From Seleniivibrio woodruffii (GTDB lineage: Bacteria; Chrysiogenota; Deferribacteres; Deferribacterales; Geovibrionaceae), in contig NZ_SMGG01000005.1 of assembly GCF_004339245.1 (NCBI RefSeq), positions 1 to 64,000 of the forward strand: a DNA stretch of 64,000 nt, written 5' to 3'. Positions 25,920-35,078 of the stretch are shown one piece after another. Position 1 is the first letter of the stretch, and every line of letters begins with the position of its first letter. Below the pieces are notes generated by a model, which was not told the origin of the DNA, searched no databases, and saw only the letters and a program-made list of their open reading frames with translations. The position numbers were made by a program, and so were the translations under genes.

Positions 25920-27344
25920 ATGAGCTATGAACCCGTAATAGGACTTGAAGTACACGTGCAGATGGCTACCGACAGCAAAATATTCTGCACCTGTTCAAAT
26001 AAATTCGGCTCAGAGCCGAACACCAACGTTTGCCCTGTCTGCCTCGGAATGCCCGGCGTTCTGCCCGTTCTGAACGAAAAGGTTGTGGAATACACCGTCA
26101 AGGCAGGCCTTGCGCTTAACTGCCAGATACGCACAAAAAGCGTATTCGCCAGAAAGAACTATTTTTATCCAGACCTGCCCAAGGCATATCAGATATCCCA
26201 GTATGAACTGCCAATCTGCGAGCATGGCTACATCGACATAGAGCTTGAAGACGGCACACAGAAACGCATCGGCATAACCCGTATCCACATCGAAGAGGAT
26301 GCCGGCAAGCTGAACCACGAGGACGGATACAGCCTTGTTGACCTGAACCGCACGGGAACCCCCCTTATGGAGATTGTTTCCGAGCCCGACCTGCGCAGTG
26401 CGGAAGAGGCAAAGGCATATCTTACAAAACTTAAAACCATCCTTGAATACGTTGAAGTTTCCGACTGCAACATGGAAGAAGGCTCAATGAGATGCGATGC
26501 CAACGTATCCATCCGCCCCGACTCTAACGCACCCTTCGGAACAAGAGCGGAAATCAAGAACGTAAACTCTTTCAGAAACGTTGAAAGAGCCATAAAGCAT
26601 GAGCAGAAGCGTCAGGAGAAGGTTCTCTCCGAGGGCGGCAAGGTAGTACAGGAAACACGCCTTTTCAACGCCGACACGGGCACCACAGCCTCCATGAGGG
26701 GCAAAGAGGATGCCCACGACTACCGCTATTTTCCCGACCCAGACCTTGTGCCCATCGTCCTTGAGGACAAGTTCATAAACGACCTGAAAGAGTGGATGCC
26801 GGAACTTCCTGACGCAAAACGTGCACGCTTCATCAGCGAATACGGCCTGCCCGGCATTGATGCGGATTTTCTTGTGTCCGTAAAGGCATATGCCGAGTAT
26901 TTCGAACAGGCGGTAAAGGCTCACAACAACCCCAAAGGCGTCTGCAACTGGGTAATGGGCGAGCTGATGCGCAGACTGAACGACAAACAATGCACCATCT
27001 TCGAGGCGGGAATAACTCCCGAACACCTTGCAGAAGTGGTCAAACTGATAGATGAAGGCAAGATAAGCGGAAACATCGCAAAACAGGTTTTCGACGAATC
27101 CGCCGAAACAGGTAAAAAGCCTTCCGCAATCGTTGAAGAGAAGGGACTGGTTCAGAACAGCAACGAGGACGAACTGGAAAACATAGTCCGTCAGGTGCTT
27201 GAGGCCAACCCCGCAGAAACGGAAAGATTCAAAAACGGCGAAGCAAAACTTCAGGGCTTCTTCATGGGGCAGATAATGAAAGCCTCAAAAGGCAAAGCAA
27301 ACCCCGGAATTGTTGCGCCGATACTTAAGAAATTAACCAGCTAG
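25920..27344 (+). CDS. gatB: Asp-tRNA(Asn)/Glu-tRNA(Gln) amidotransferase subunit B
   Basis: A 474-residue subunit that binds and phosphorylates the misacylated tRNA end and receives ammonia from GatA. The opening [12 protein letters not shown] and CTCSNKFG, the [18 protein letters not shown] motif, [11 protein letters not shown] and the C-terminal YqeY-like helical tail are all present. AAGGATAAAG lies in front of the ATG. Together with gatC and gatA it implies that Gln-tRNA and/or Asn-tRNA is made by the indirect route. It is followed 11 bases later by the epimerase gene. Confidence 0.96.
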   Translation: MSYEPVIGLEVHVQMATDSKIFCTCSNKFGSEPNTNVCPVCLGMPGVLPVLNEKVVEYTVKAGLALNCQIRTKSVFARKNYFYPDLPKAYQISQYELPICEHGYIDIELEDGTQKRIGITRIHIEEDAGKLNHEDGYSLVDLNRTGTPLMEIVSEPDLRSAEEAKAYLTKLKTILEYVEVSDCNMEEGSMRCDANVSIRPDSNAPFGTRAEIKNVNSFRNVERAIKHEQKRQEKVLSEGGKVVQETRLFNADTGTTASMRGKEDAHDYRYFPDPDLVPIVLEDKFINDLKEWMPELPDAKRARFISEYGLPGIDADFLVSVKAYAEYFEQAVKAHNNPKGVCNWVMGELMRRLNDKQCTIFEAGITPEHLAEVVKLIDEGKISGNIAKQVFDESAETGKKPSAIVEEKGLVQNSNEDELENIVRQVLEANPAETERFKNGEAKLQGFFMGQIMKASKGKANPGIVAPILKKLTS

Positions 27345-27355
27345 AGGTGATTTGC

Positions 27356-27772
27356 ATGCTTGAGAAGATCGACCACATCGGTATAGCCGTCAGAAATCTT
27401 GAAGAGGCCACTAAGTTTTACGAGTCCATGGGCGCAAAACCTTACCACTACGAAGAGGTTGAAAGCCAGAAAGTTAAGGTTGCGTTTGTGAAGGTCGGCG
27501 AGAGCAATATTGAGCTTCTTGAGCCCACAAGCCCCGAAAGCCCCATCGCAAAATATCTTGAGAAGAAGGGCGAGGGTATACACCACATCGCATACAGCGT
27601 TGCGAATGTGTCTGCCGCACTTCAGAAACTGAAAGACGACGGCGCATCACTCATAAATCAGGAGCCGATGGACGGCGCACACGGCAAAAAGGTTGCCTTT
27701 GTGCACCCGAAAAGCGTGAACGGTGTCCTCACCGAACTCTGCATGGACGGCGACTGCGGCTGTCACCACTAA
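27356..27772 (+). CDS. mce: Methylmalonyl-CoA epimerase
   Basis: A 138-residue vicinal-oxygen-chelate protein that interconverts (R)- and (S)-methylmalonyl-CoA. Metal-binding positions are seen in KIDHIGIAV (H7), GIHHIAYSV and LTELC, and the LLEPTSPESPIAKYLEKKGEG stretch is typical of the family. The ATG at 27356 is chosen because AGAGGTGA precedes it. It sits at the end of the gatCAB operon. The C-terminal CMDGDCGCHH tail is cysteine- and histidine-rich and not part of the core fold. Confidence 0.9.
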   Translation: MLEKIDHIGIAVRNLEEATKFYESMGAKPYHYEEVESQKVKVAFVKVGESNIELLEPTSPESPIAKYLEKKGEGIHHIAYSVANVSAALQKLKDDGASLINQEPMDGAHGKKVAFVHPKSVNGVLTELCMDGDCGCHH

Positions 27773-27784
27773 AATATCAGTCCG

Positions 27785-27814
27785 GGCGGGGCTTTTGCTC
27801 CGCCTTTTCTTTTT
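27785..27814 (+). terminator. Terminator of the gat-mce operon
   Basis: GGCGGGGC (27785-27792) pairs with GCTCCGCC (27797-27804) around TTTT, with one G-T pair, followed by TTTTCTTTTT. Confidence 0.85.
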
Positions 27815-27900
27815 AAACACATCTAATGTTATGAGACTGCTTCGTCACTCCATCCCTCGCAGTGACGCTAATCTGCACGCAAAAACGGATGACGTTTCCA

Positions 27901-28052
27901 GTCATTCTGAACGCAGTGAAGAATCTCTGCCTTTTAATGAGACTCTTCACTTCATTCAGAGTGACCATAAATGTTATTATTGTCATTCTGAGCCCGAAGG
28001 GTGAAGAATCTCTCCTTCAGCTGAGACTCTTCGGCTTAAGCCTCAGAGTGAC
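27901..28052. repeat. Two adjacent family A palindromic repeats
   Basis: Both units open with GTCATTCTGA and close with CAGAGTGAC, enclosing GAAGAATCTC and GAGACTCTTC. Each can fold as a long hairpin. The second is the most complete copy in the window. Confidence 0.75.
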
Positions 28053-28060
28053 TAAAATAA

Positions 28061-28156
28061 CGTCACTGCGAACGGAATGAAGCAGTAGTACATGATGCGA
28101 ATGCTGTATCTGTGCGTGGAAGACTGCCACGTCATTACATTCCTCGCAGTGACGGG
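28061..28156. repeat. Family B repeats
   Basis: CGTCACTGCGAACG opens the first unit; GGAAGACTGCC with CTCGCAGTGACGGG makes the second. They sit directly left of family D copy 3. Confidence 0.65.
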
Positions 28157-28171
28157 AATTTGTATTCCATC

Positions 28172-28292
28172 TTGGCTTTTAGATGCAAGCAGGACAAGGA
28201 AGGTTATCAATTTTGAAGGGGAGTGTACACATAAGTACATGACCCGAAAAATTGATAAACTGACGCTGTAATGCGCCGTATATAAGAGCCAA
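28172..28292 (+). repeat. Family D structured element, copy 3 (121 nt)
   Basis: Termini TTGGCTTTTA (28172-28181) and TAAGAGCCAA (28283-28292) pair with one G-T. The middle stem is a perfect 11 bp: TTATCAATTTT (28204-28214) with AAAATTGATAA (28248-28258). The apical stem pairs TGTAC (28224-28228) with GTACA (28235-28239), loop of 6. Terminal, middle and apical arms all differ from copies 1 and 2, and all remain paired. Confidence 0.78.
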
Positions 28293-28293
28293 T

Positions 28294-28322
28294 AAAAAAA
28301 GGCGGGGTTATTTAACCCCGCC
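28294..28322 (-). terminator. Terminator of the ompA-like gene
   Basis: GGCGGGGTTA (28301-28310) pairs with TAACCCCGCC, with a T-run on the minus strand at 28294-28300. It is nearly identical to the acnA terminator, and the family D element ends two bases before the T-run. Confidence 0.88.
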
Positions 28323-28349
28323 TCTCTATAGTCTTCTGACTGATATAAC

Positions 28350-29495
28350 TTACTTAACTACAGCTTCTACTCTGCGGTTTTTCAGCTTGTTCTCTGCTGT
28401 GTCGTTAGGAACGATAGGCTGAGATTCGCCGTAACCAACGCCTGTAAGTCTGTCTGCAGCAACACCGTTTTTAACGAGTTCTTTAACAACTGAATCTGCT
28501 CTTTTCTGAGACAGGTTTTTGTTGTAAACATCGTTGCCGTCGCTGTCAGTGTGACCCTGGATCTCTACTTTGATAGAGGGGTTAGCGTTCAGGAAAGCTG
28601 CAAATTCTGTGATGTCTTTGTCATAACCGTCAGCAATGATGTTGCTGTTGGTTTTGAAGTTTACGTGAAGTGTTACAGCGATGAAGCAGCCTTCAGCGTT
28701 AACTTTAAGACCTGCTTTTGTTCCGGGGCATTTGTCGAGGTAGTCGAAAACGCCGTCGCCGTCAGAGTCAAGGGGGCATCCTGCGATGTCAACGGGTGCG
28801 CCGGCGGGAGTTGCGGGGCACTGGTCTTTTTCATCGATAACGCCGTCTTTGTCGCTGTCAACGGGAGCAACAACAACTGCTGCGGGAGCGGGAGCCGCTT
28901 CAACTTTTGCAGGAGCAGCGGGTGCTTCTTCTTTAACGGGTTCTGCTGCTTTGGGAGCGGGAGCCGCTACGGATGCAGGAGCGGGCGCTGCCTTAACTGC
29001 GGGTGCGGGTTTGCCGAAAGCAATTGTCAGAGCCGCAGAGGGGATGATGTCGTTGAAGCTGTCTGTCATCAGTATATCTTTGACACGAAGGTCAAGACCG
29101 AAAGTTTTGTTAAAAGGAACTTTAACACCGACTCCGCCGGCGATTGCCGCACGAGCTTCGTCATAGAACTGTCCGCTTACACCAAGGAGAACATAGGGGC
29201 GGAAAAGGCCGTCAGTGTTGAAGTGGTAGAGACCGTTAAGAGCAACAGTGGAAGCGTTCATATCTTCGCCGTTGTCCTTATCCGTTGTTGTGAAGCCGAA
29301 TTCACCCTCAAGTGCGCAGGTGTTGCTGAAAAATCTGCCCAGTCTGATCGCACCTTCAACGCTGTTGTCAGCATCGAAGTCGTTATCGAAAATGTGATAG
29401 CCTAAGGCGGGAGCAACATACATTTCGCCTTTATCATATGCAAAGGCGGTTGACACACATGAGAGTGCCAAAATGGAAACAAGCAATTTTTTCAT
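28350..29495 (-). CDS. OmpA-family outer membrane protein (OprF-like)
   Basis: A 381-residue envelope protein. A signal peptide ends at STAFA (about 19). A beta-barrel of about 150 residues follows, then an alanine/proline-rich linker (about 165-215), two thrombospondin type 3 calcium-binding repeats with DSDKDGVIDEKDQCP and DSDGDGVFDYLDKCP, and the peptidoglycan-binding OmpA domain (about 270-381) with GHTDSDG and NRRVEAVV. It is expected to anchor the outer membrane to the cell wall. GGAGGAATTC precedes the ATG, and an extended -10 (TGTGATAAT) is read on the minus strand at 29529-29534. The repeats and strong terminator suggest high expression. Confidence 0.93.
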   Translation of the reverse strand: MKKLLVSILALSCVSTAFAYDKGEMYVAPALGYHIFDNDFDADNSVEGAIRLGRFFSNTCALEGEFGFTTTDKDNGEDMNASTVALNGLYHFNTDGLFRPYVLLGVSGQFYDEARAAIAGGVGVKVPFNKTFGLDLRVKDILMTDSFNDIIPSAALTIAFGKPAPAVKAAPAPASVAAPAPKAAEPVKEEAPAAPAKVEAAPAPAAVVVAPVDSDKDGVIDEKDQCPATPAGAPVDIAGCPLDSDGDGVFDYLDKCPGTKAGLKVNAEGCFIAVTLHVNFKTNSNIIADGYDKDITEFAAFLNANPSIKVEIQGHTDSDGNDVYNKNLSQKRADSVVKELVKNGVAADRLTGVGYGESQPIVPNDTAENKLKNRRVEAVVK

Positions 29496-29528
29496 CTCTG
29501 AATTCCTCCTGTATTGCTGGAAAAAAAC

Positions 29529-29537
29529 ATTATCACA
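29529..29537 (-). promoter_or_regulatory. Extended -10 element of the ompA-like gene
   Basis: On the minus strand TGTGATAAT is an extended -10 sequence, about 35 bases upstream of the ATG. The -35 region is poor, as often happens with extended -10 promoters. Confidence 0.45.
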
Positions 29538-29617
29538 TAAAATAAAATACTAAAACACTCATTTCATGTAGTTATGTTATTTTTCACGTATAAACAAGTC
29601 AGCCGATCAGGAATACA

Positions 29618-29890
29618 TCAGAAAACATCTTCTTTTGCCTTATACTCCAGAAGCTTAATGTATTTATCGACATCCTGTTTAGCCACACTCCCCTTTTCGG
29701 GAAGTGCACATATTTCTATTCTTTTATACATGTTCCACGAATCAATTTCAAGGATATCTCCGATCTTAAGCTGAGCCGAGGGTTTCGCAACCCGTCCGTT
29801 CAGCTTTACAAACCCTTCATCCGCCATCTCATTAGCTACCGTACGACGCTTAATGAGCATCATAACTTTCAGGAATTTATCAAGCCGCAT
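29618..29890 (-). CDS. S4-domain RNA-binding protein (RqcP/HslR-like)
   Basis: A 90-residue protein consisting of a single S4 domain: MRLDKFLKVMMLIKRRTVANEM at the start, VKLNGRVAKPSAQLKIGDILEI in the middle. Small S4 proteins of this type include HslR and RqcP, which act on stalled 50S subunits with peptidyl-tRNA. It ends the gmhA-mfd-prsA-surA operon and overlaps surA by 11 bases. The precise role is an inference from the family. Confidence 0.82.
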   Translation of the reverse strand: MRLDKFLKVMMLIKRRTVANEMADEGFVKLNGRVAKPSAQLKIGDILEIDSWNMYKRIEICALPEKGSVAKQDVDKYIKLLEYKAKEDVF

Positions 29891-30821
29891 ATTTCCTCTG
29901 AATGAAGATGCCCTCTTTTTTATCCTGAAGCCACTGCTGAAAAGTTTCCGTGGCTTTTTTATCTTTAATGGCTCTCATTATGTTCTCTTTCTTGTCTGAA
30001 CCGACCTCGGTCTTCTCTTTATAACTCTCAACATAGAAGACCCTGTAGCCGTCAACGTCTTCCAGAGGCTTTGTTACACCCTGTTTCATACCGACGATAA
30101 GTTCTCTGATCTTTTCGTCCAGAAATCCGAGTTCAACCCAGCCCAGATAGCCGCCGTCGGAAGCCAGTTTGTCCTCTGAATACTTTTTGGCAGTGTCTGC
30201 AAAGTTTTTGGCAGTGTTGAAATCTTTCAGAGCTTCGTCCAGTTTTTCCTTTGTGGAGACTTTCATCATACGCAGTTCGTAGGTATCGGAAAGGTCGAGG
30301 TTTTTTTCGTTCTGCGTAACGAATTTTTTAAAGTCGTCGTCTGTAACAACCACTTTCGCACGGAAGACCGAAGACATGAGTCTGGCTGAGAGGATATCAA
30401 TCTTAATTTTCCATTTATACTGTTCATAGGTCTGGTGCTGTGCGGCCAGAAGTTCGTCCAGCATCTTTCTTGTTATGTTGTTTCTCTGCATGATGTCCTG
30501 AATGGCGGCTTCGGCCTCTGTGTCGGAAACACGGAAACCCTCCGTCTCGGCAGCAATTTCAATGACATAGTTATCTATAAGATTTTCCATGTTCTCACGG
30601 TAATATTCTTTTATCTGCGCCTGACGCTCTTCGCCCTGAAACTTTTCATAAATGAGCTTAAGCCTCTGAGGGTTCAGGGTTTCTATGTCGTACTGTGTTA
30701 TGACCCTGTCACCGACAACAGCAAACACACGGTTAACAATCTCTGCATGTGCGCTATTTAGAGTCAGAATCCCCAGAAGAGCTGTCAGCATAAACAATTT
30801 TAGATTTCTGATATAAGCCAT
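29880..30821 (-). CDS. SurA-like periplasmic chaperone and peptidyl-prolyl isomerase
   Basis: A 313-residue exported protein. A signal peptide (about 1-26, ending NSAHA) is followed by a SurA-type N-terminal domain (IVNRVFAVVGDRVITQYDIETLN) and one parvulin domain (about 175-275; YSEDKLASDGGYLGWVELG, GVTKPLEDVDGYRVFYVE). It would help outer-membrane proteins such as the OmpA-like protein fold. The AAAGGA site before the ATG at 30821 supports this start, though it overlaps the upstream gene by 68 bases, more than the usual few. M11 is an alternative. Confidence 0.87.
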   Translation of the reverse strand: MAYIRNLKLFMLTALLGILTLNSAHAEIVNRVFAVVGDRVITQYDIETLNPQRLKLIYEKFQGEERQAQIKEYYRENMENLIDNYVIEIAAETEGFRVSDTEAEAAIQDIMQRNNITRKMLDELLAAQHQTYEQYKWKIKIDILSARLMSSVFRAKVVVTDDDFKKFVTQNEKNLDLSDTYELRMMKVSTKEKLDEALKDFNTAKNFADTAKKYSEDKLASDGGYLGWVELGFLDEKIRELIVGMKQGVTKPLEDVDGYRVFYVESYKEKTEVGSDKKENIMRAIKDKKATETFQQWLQDKKEGIFIQRKYAA

Positions 30822-31728
30822 CGATATAGTCCTTTATTTTATTTTCCTCTTTTATCTCATAAAGCTCTTCTTTCAGCTGAGCCTTATAATAGTCATATGA
30901 GCTGACCTTGTCCTTAACGTCTATCAGCTTGAAAATATGGTACCCAAACTCGGATTTCAGCACACCGCTGACCTCGCCCTTTTTCAGTTTCAGAGCTTCC
31001 GAGAAGATGTCCGGATAGGTTGAAATGTCTATATATCCCAGATCGCCGCCCTGTTCGCCCTCGGGAGCTATGGAATATTTCTGCGCCACCTCTTCAAAGC
31101 TGATGCCCTTGTTCATCATTACAAGAGCCTCTTTTGCCTTCTTTTCGTCTGCGGTGACAATATGATATATATGAGCAAGCGTCACATCCGAAAGTTCACT
31201 TTTTCTCTTTTCATAATACGCTTTGATCTCTTTGTCGGAAACCTCTGTACGGCCTGTCTTTTTGTTCAGAAACTCCGTAACAAGCACACGCTGGCGCAGA
31301 ATATCCTCTATCTTACTGAAATCAAGGTCATACTGCTTCTGCATCTCGGCTATGGTCTGTTCGCCCTGCTCATTTTTAAAGGCTTCCAGCATTGTGTTCA
31401 GTTTCTTTTCGTCGATCTTCGCCCCTTCCTTTTTCGCTGCCTGAAGCAGGAGTCTGTGGCGGACAAAGTCTTTCTTCAGATACTCCATGACAGCTCTGTT
31501 GTCTCTGTTCTCAGGATCCATCATGGCATAGGAATAGGATATGAAATCTCTGAAGTCACCGTTGGTCAGTTTTTCGCCGTTGATGGTGACAAAGGTTTCG
31601 GCGAGTGATGCGTCGTCGGCTCTGGATGACTGCTCTTCGGCCTGCGGCTCCTGTTTCTCCTTCTTTCCGCAGGAGAGAATCATAAAACAGGAAAAGAGCA
31701 GTACAGCGGCTATAAAAATTCTTTTCAT
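30754..31728 (-). CDS. PrsA-like lipoprotein foldase with parvulin domain
   Basis: A 324-residue lipoprotein. The signal peptide ends in the lipobox LSCG (cysteine near 20). A charged, low-complexity linker follows, then a chaperone domain with TLNSKEIT-like helices and a parvulin domain (LAHIYHIV, YSIAPEGEQGGDLGYIDIS, GVLKSEFGYHIFKLID). The ATG at 31728 is preferred over an in-frame GTG at 31734; neither has a clear Shine-Dalgarno sequence. It lies between mfd and surA, so three operon members serve the envelope or transcription-coupled repair. Confidence 0.85.
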   Translation of the reverse strand: MKRIFIAAVLLFSCFMILSCGKKEKQEPQAEEQSSRADDASLAETFVTINGEKLTNGDFRDFISYSYAMMDPENRDNRAVMEYLKKDFVRHRLLLQAAKKEGAKIDEKKLNTMLEAFKNEQGEQTIAEMQKQYDLDFSKIEDILRQRVLVTEFLNKKTGRTEVSDKEIKAYYEKRKSELSDVTLAHIYHIVTADEKKAKEALVMMNKGISFEEVAQKYSIAPEGEQGGDLGYIDISTYPDIFSEALKLKKGEVSGVLKSEFGYHIFKLIDVKDKVSSYDYYKAQLKEELYEIKEENKIKDYIDGLYQKSKIVYADSSSGDSDSK

Positions 31729-31769
31729 ATTCACAGATTACTTAATAGAGGCTTATTTTGCAATAGTCT

Positions 31770-34700
31770 TTATTCCCTTTCGGGCACTATGGACGAAAGG
31801 AAAACAGCCGAAGACCGAAGAGTTTTTTCAGCCTTTTCAAAGAGCAGGGAAAGGGTGTATTCGTCCTCAAATTTAAGCATTCCGCCGCATTTTGATGCGC
31901 TCTCCATGAGTATCTGCGGAAGTATCGGGCTGTTCTTTGAAAACTTCATTTTAAGTCTGTTGGAATAGATGTATATCTTCTCGATGTTCGCCCTGCCTGC
32001 AAGGTTTTTAAGCAGCATTATACGTGCAAAATTCCTCGTCTGTTCGCCGGGATCGCCGAACATTCCCGCCATCTCGTCCAGAAGCCCCAGAGCCTCCTCC
32101 TCTGTGACGACGTATGAGAATTTTCTGTAATAGTCCAGTCTCAGGCGTGTGTCCTCGATATAGTCCGCAGGGATGTAGTGGGGTATGCCTGTGATTATCT
32201 CGGTGTCGGTGAAGATATCCGTTATGCCTTTCAGCTCTTTAACAGCTTCGTCTATCATTGCTATGAACAGCTCATAGCCCACTTTGACAACAAAGCCCGA
32301 CTGGTCGGCACCCAGAAGGTCCCCCGCACCCCTGAGCTGTAGGTCATAAAAGGCTATTTTAACACCGCTGCCGAGATCTGAAAGCTGCTGAATTATCTTG
32401 AGACGCTTCTGCGCCACAAGGGACAGGCCGGAGAAGTTCGGAACCACGAGGTAGCAGTAGCCCCTGCGCACGGAACGCCCCACCCTTCCTTTCAGCTGAT
32501 ATATCTGCGCCAGCCCCAGATGGGCGGCGTTGTTTATTATTATCGTATTTACGTTGGGAATATCGATGCCGTTCTCTATGATCGCTGTGCATACCAGAAC
32601 GTCCGTCTCGCCGGAATAAAAATCCATAAGGATCTTTTCCAGCGCCTGAGCCTCCATCTGTCCGTGGGCAAAAGCGACTCTGGCTCCGGGAAGCATACCC
32701 CGGACACCTGCGGCAACCTGATCTATATCCTCAACCTTATTATGCAGATAGAAAACCTGACCGCCACGTTCAAGCTCACGCTGAATGGCAATCTTTATCT
32801 CCTCATCCTTCTTAACAACCTTTGTGATGACCGGCAGTCTGTCCACCGGAGGAGTGTCTATCACCGAGATATCACGGATGCCCGAAAGAGAAAGCTGGAG
32901 TGTTCTTGGAATGGGAGTTGCCGACAGATAAAGAACGTCCACGTTGGTCTTCATGGCCTTTATCTTCTCTTTGTGGGCGACACCGAACCTCTGCTCCTCG
33001 TCTATGATGAGAAGCCCCAGATCGGTGAACTCAATCTCCTTGCCGAGGAGCTTGTGGGTTCCCACCAGAACATCTATCTGACCCTTTGCCAGCTTATGCA
33101 GAATCTCCCGCACGTCCTTTGCGGAGCGGAAACGGCTTATATAGTCAACGTTTATGGGCAAATCGCCGAAACGCTTCTTAAACGTGAGATAGTGCTGACG
33201 GGCAAGAACTGTTGTCGGCACCAGCACCGCAACCTGTTTGCCCCCTGCAACGGCCTTACATGCGGCCCGCATGGCAACTTCCGTCTTTCCGAAGCCTACG
33301 TCTCCGCAGACGAGCCTCTCCATGGGAAGCTGATTCTCCATGTCGCTGTAAACGTCGTGTATGGCGGTGAGCTGGTCGTCCGTCTCGTCAAACTCGAAGA
33401 GCTGTTCGAACTCCTCAACCATCTTTCCGTCATCGTTGAATGCAAACCCTTTTTCCAGCTTGCGTTTTGCATAGAGCTGGAGCAGGTCGAAGGCTATTTT
33501 TTTTGCACGGGTTCTGGCCTGTGCCTTCAGTTTTTTCCATGTCTGTGTCTGTAGAGAGCTGATTCGGGGTCTGCCGCCCTCGGAACCGATATATTTCTGG
33601 AGCTGACCGATGGACGACAGCGGAACGTAGAGAAACTCACCGTTCTCGTACTCAAGCTGAAGGAAATCCCCCTCAACCCCGCCGATATTCTCGTGTACCA
33701 GTCCTTTGTAGATACCGATACCGTAGTCGACGTGTACAACGTAGTCGCCGCTCTCAAGGTCGGAAATGGAGGTTGAATAAACCTCCTTCTTGCCCCTTTT
33801 CGGCTTCTTGCGCGCCACACCGAAGATATCCTCATCCGAAAAAACAGCCAGCAGGCGTTTTTCGTCGATAAACCCCCCTCTTATCTTTTCATTAAAGAGG
33901 TAAAGTCCGGCATGGGTAACTTCCGAATGAACGGAGATCTTTGCGGCCGAATAGCCGTAGTCCACCGAAAAATTGTCGAAAAGTCCCATAAGCCGTTCGC
34001 TCTCTATGGCGCATACGACCCTGTAGCCCTTGTCGGTGTGACTTTTTATGATATCCATTGCGGCGGCCATGGACTGATATACGTTGCCCTTTTTATGGCC
34101 GAACAGCATGGCGCTGCTCTTGTAGGGAACGGAAACGGCAGTCTCCGTGACGATGTCCGCAAGTATCTGGTAGGTTTTTTCAGTATATTCGGGATATATC
34201 ACCGACTGGTTTATGAAGTTGCGGGCAAAGAACTCCCCCTCAGGCCTGCGCCTGTCCGCCAGAGAGAGCAGATCGGTGAAATGTGTTTTGAAATCTTCAG
34301 TGAAAAATACAAAATTGTAGCTGTCCCCTGCATATTCCAGCAGGTTGGACATGCGGCCGTATATTGCGGGAGCAAGCCAGTGGCATCCGGCATATTTGCC
34401 GTAAAGCTCGGCCTTATCCAGTATATCTTTGTCCGTTATGTGTTTTTTGATATCCTCAGCGTCAAAGAGAGCCTCGGATGCGGGGAGCAGAACCGCCTGC
34501 TTCAGGGTTTTGATGGGCTTTCTGGTGGCTGAGTCGATGAGCGATATTCGCTCCGCCTCGTCACCGAAAAACTCTATCAGGCAGGGGTTGTCGTAGTCCG
34601 CAGGGAAAACCTCAAGTATATCCCCCCGAAAGGCATATTCACCCTGTCCGTCAACCAGCTCCACATGAACGTATCCGGCGTAGTTCAGCAGATATTCAAG

Positions 34701-35078
34701 CTCCTGCCTGTCATAGTCCTCGCCGACCTTTATGTTTATCACAGAGCTTTTGAAGACGTCTGCGGGGGGAAGACCTTTCAGCAGTGCATATGGAGTGGTC
34801 ACAACGATGCAGGGCGCATCGGACGAAAGAAGAGTGTGGAGAGTTGCCGCACGGGCAGATATCAGCTCCGGCAGAACTCTGGCCTCCTCAAAAGGCTCCT
34901 GAGTGTATTCCGGAAACCCCAGCACCGCCGAGCGGGAGAAAAAATACTTGGTCTCCTGCAGAACAAGCTCATATTCCCTTCTGTTGGCGGCGACAAAAAA
35001 AGTGACCCGTCCCTCCGGCCTGTGGTTATAAAAATACCAGACGGAGGAACATCCCCATAGGTTGCAGAATCTCTTCAT
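31770..35078 (-). CDS. mfd: Transcription-repair coupling factor
   Basis: An 1102-residue ATP-dependent translocase that displaces stalled RNA polymerase and recruits UvrA. It has the UvrB-like N-terminal part, a CarD-like RNA-polymerase-binding segment (GDYVVHVDYGIGIYKGL, about 440-500), a superfamily 2 helicase core with Walker A GDVGFGKTEVAMRA and DEEQRFG, and the TRCF C-terminal domain. UvrB is encoded at 44039. It starts one base inside the gmhA stop (TGATG), so it is translationally coupled. The N-terminus appears slightly shorter than in Escherichia coli. Confidence 0.96.
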   Translation of the reverse strand: MKRFCNLWGCSSVWYFYNHRPEGRVTFFVAANRREYELVLQETKYFFSRSAVLGFPEYTQEPFEEARVLPELISARAATLHTLLSSDAPCIVVTTPYALLKGLPPADVFKSSVINIKVGEDYDRQELEYLLNYAGYVHVELVDGQGEYAFRGDILEVFPADYDNPCLIEFFGDEAERISLIDSATRKPIKTLKQAVLLPASEALFDAEDIKKHITDKDILDKAELYGKYAGCHWLAPAIYGRMSNLLEYAGDSYNFVFFTEDFKTHFTDLLSLADRRRPEGEFFARNFINQSVIYPEYTEKTYQILADIVTETAVSVPYKSSAMLFGHKKGNVYQSMAAAMDIIKSHTDKGYRVVCAIESERLMGLFDNFSVDYGYSAAKISVHSEVTHAGLYLFNEKIRGGFIDEKRLLAVFSDEDIFGVARKKPKRGKKEVYSTSISDLESGDYVVHVDYGIGIYKGLVHENIGGVEGDFLQLEYENGEFLYVPLSSIGQLQKYIGSEGGRPRISSLQTQTWKKLKAQARTRAKKIAFDLLQLYAKRKLEKGFAFNDDGKMVEEFEQLFEFDETDDQLTAIHDVYSDMENQLPMERLVCGDVGFGKTEVAMRAACKAVAGGKQVAVLVPTTVLARQHYLTFKKRFGDLPINVDYISRFRSAKDVREILHKLAKGQIDVLVGTHKLLGKEIEFTDLGLLIIDEEQRFGVAHKEKIKAMKTNVDVLYLSATPIPRTLQLSLSGIRDISVIDTPPVDRLPVITKVVKKDEEIKIAIQRELERGGQVFYLHNKVEDIDQVAAGVRGMLPGARVAFAHGQMEAQALEKILMDFYSGETDVLVCTAIIENGIDIPNVNTIIINNAAHLGLAQIYQLKGRVGRSVRRGYCYLVVPNFSGLSLVAQKRLKIIQQLSDLGSGVKIAFYDLQLRGAGDLLGADQSGFVVKVGYELFIAMIDEAVKELKGITDIFTDTEIITGIPHYIPADYIEDTRLRLDYYRKFSYVVTEEEALGLLDEMAGMFGDPGEQTRNFARIMLLKNLAGRANIEKIYIYSNRLKMKFSKNSPILPQILMESASKCGGMLKFEDEYTLSLLFEKAEKTLRSSAVFLSSIVPERE

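Larger units (their letters stand above)
27815..28300. other. Repeat mosaic between mce and ompA
   Basis: No gene is supported. From left: family B (27831-27868), family A (27901-27964 and 27982-28052), family B (28061-28085 and 28116-28156), and family D copy 3 (28172-28292), followed by the ompA terminator. Confidence 0.75.

Noticed and set aside
27723-28080. Forward ORFs of 93 and 72 codons downstream of mce
   Set aside because: Translate the same family A repeats (HSERSEESL and VILNAVKNL); not genes.
27831-28292. CRISPR array
   Set aside because: The repeats are palindromic, variable in length and orientation, without regular spacing or unique spacers of constant size, and no cas gene is present.
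28551-29405. Long forward ORF (284 codons) opposite the ompA-like gene
   Set aside because: It is a shadow of the real gene: its product is full of C, F, V and N in a pattern that mirrors the Ala/Pro-rich linker codons, with no domain and no ribosome binding site.
32520-33554. Forward ORF of 344 codons inside mfd
   Set aside because: Overlaps the essential helicase motifs of mfd on the other strand; no start signals or homologous motif.
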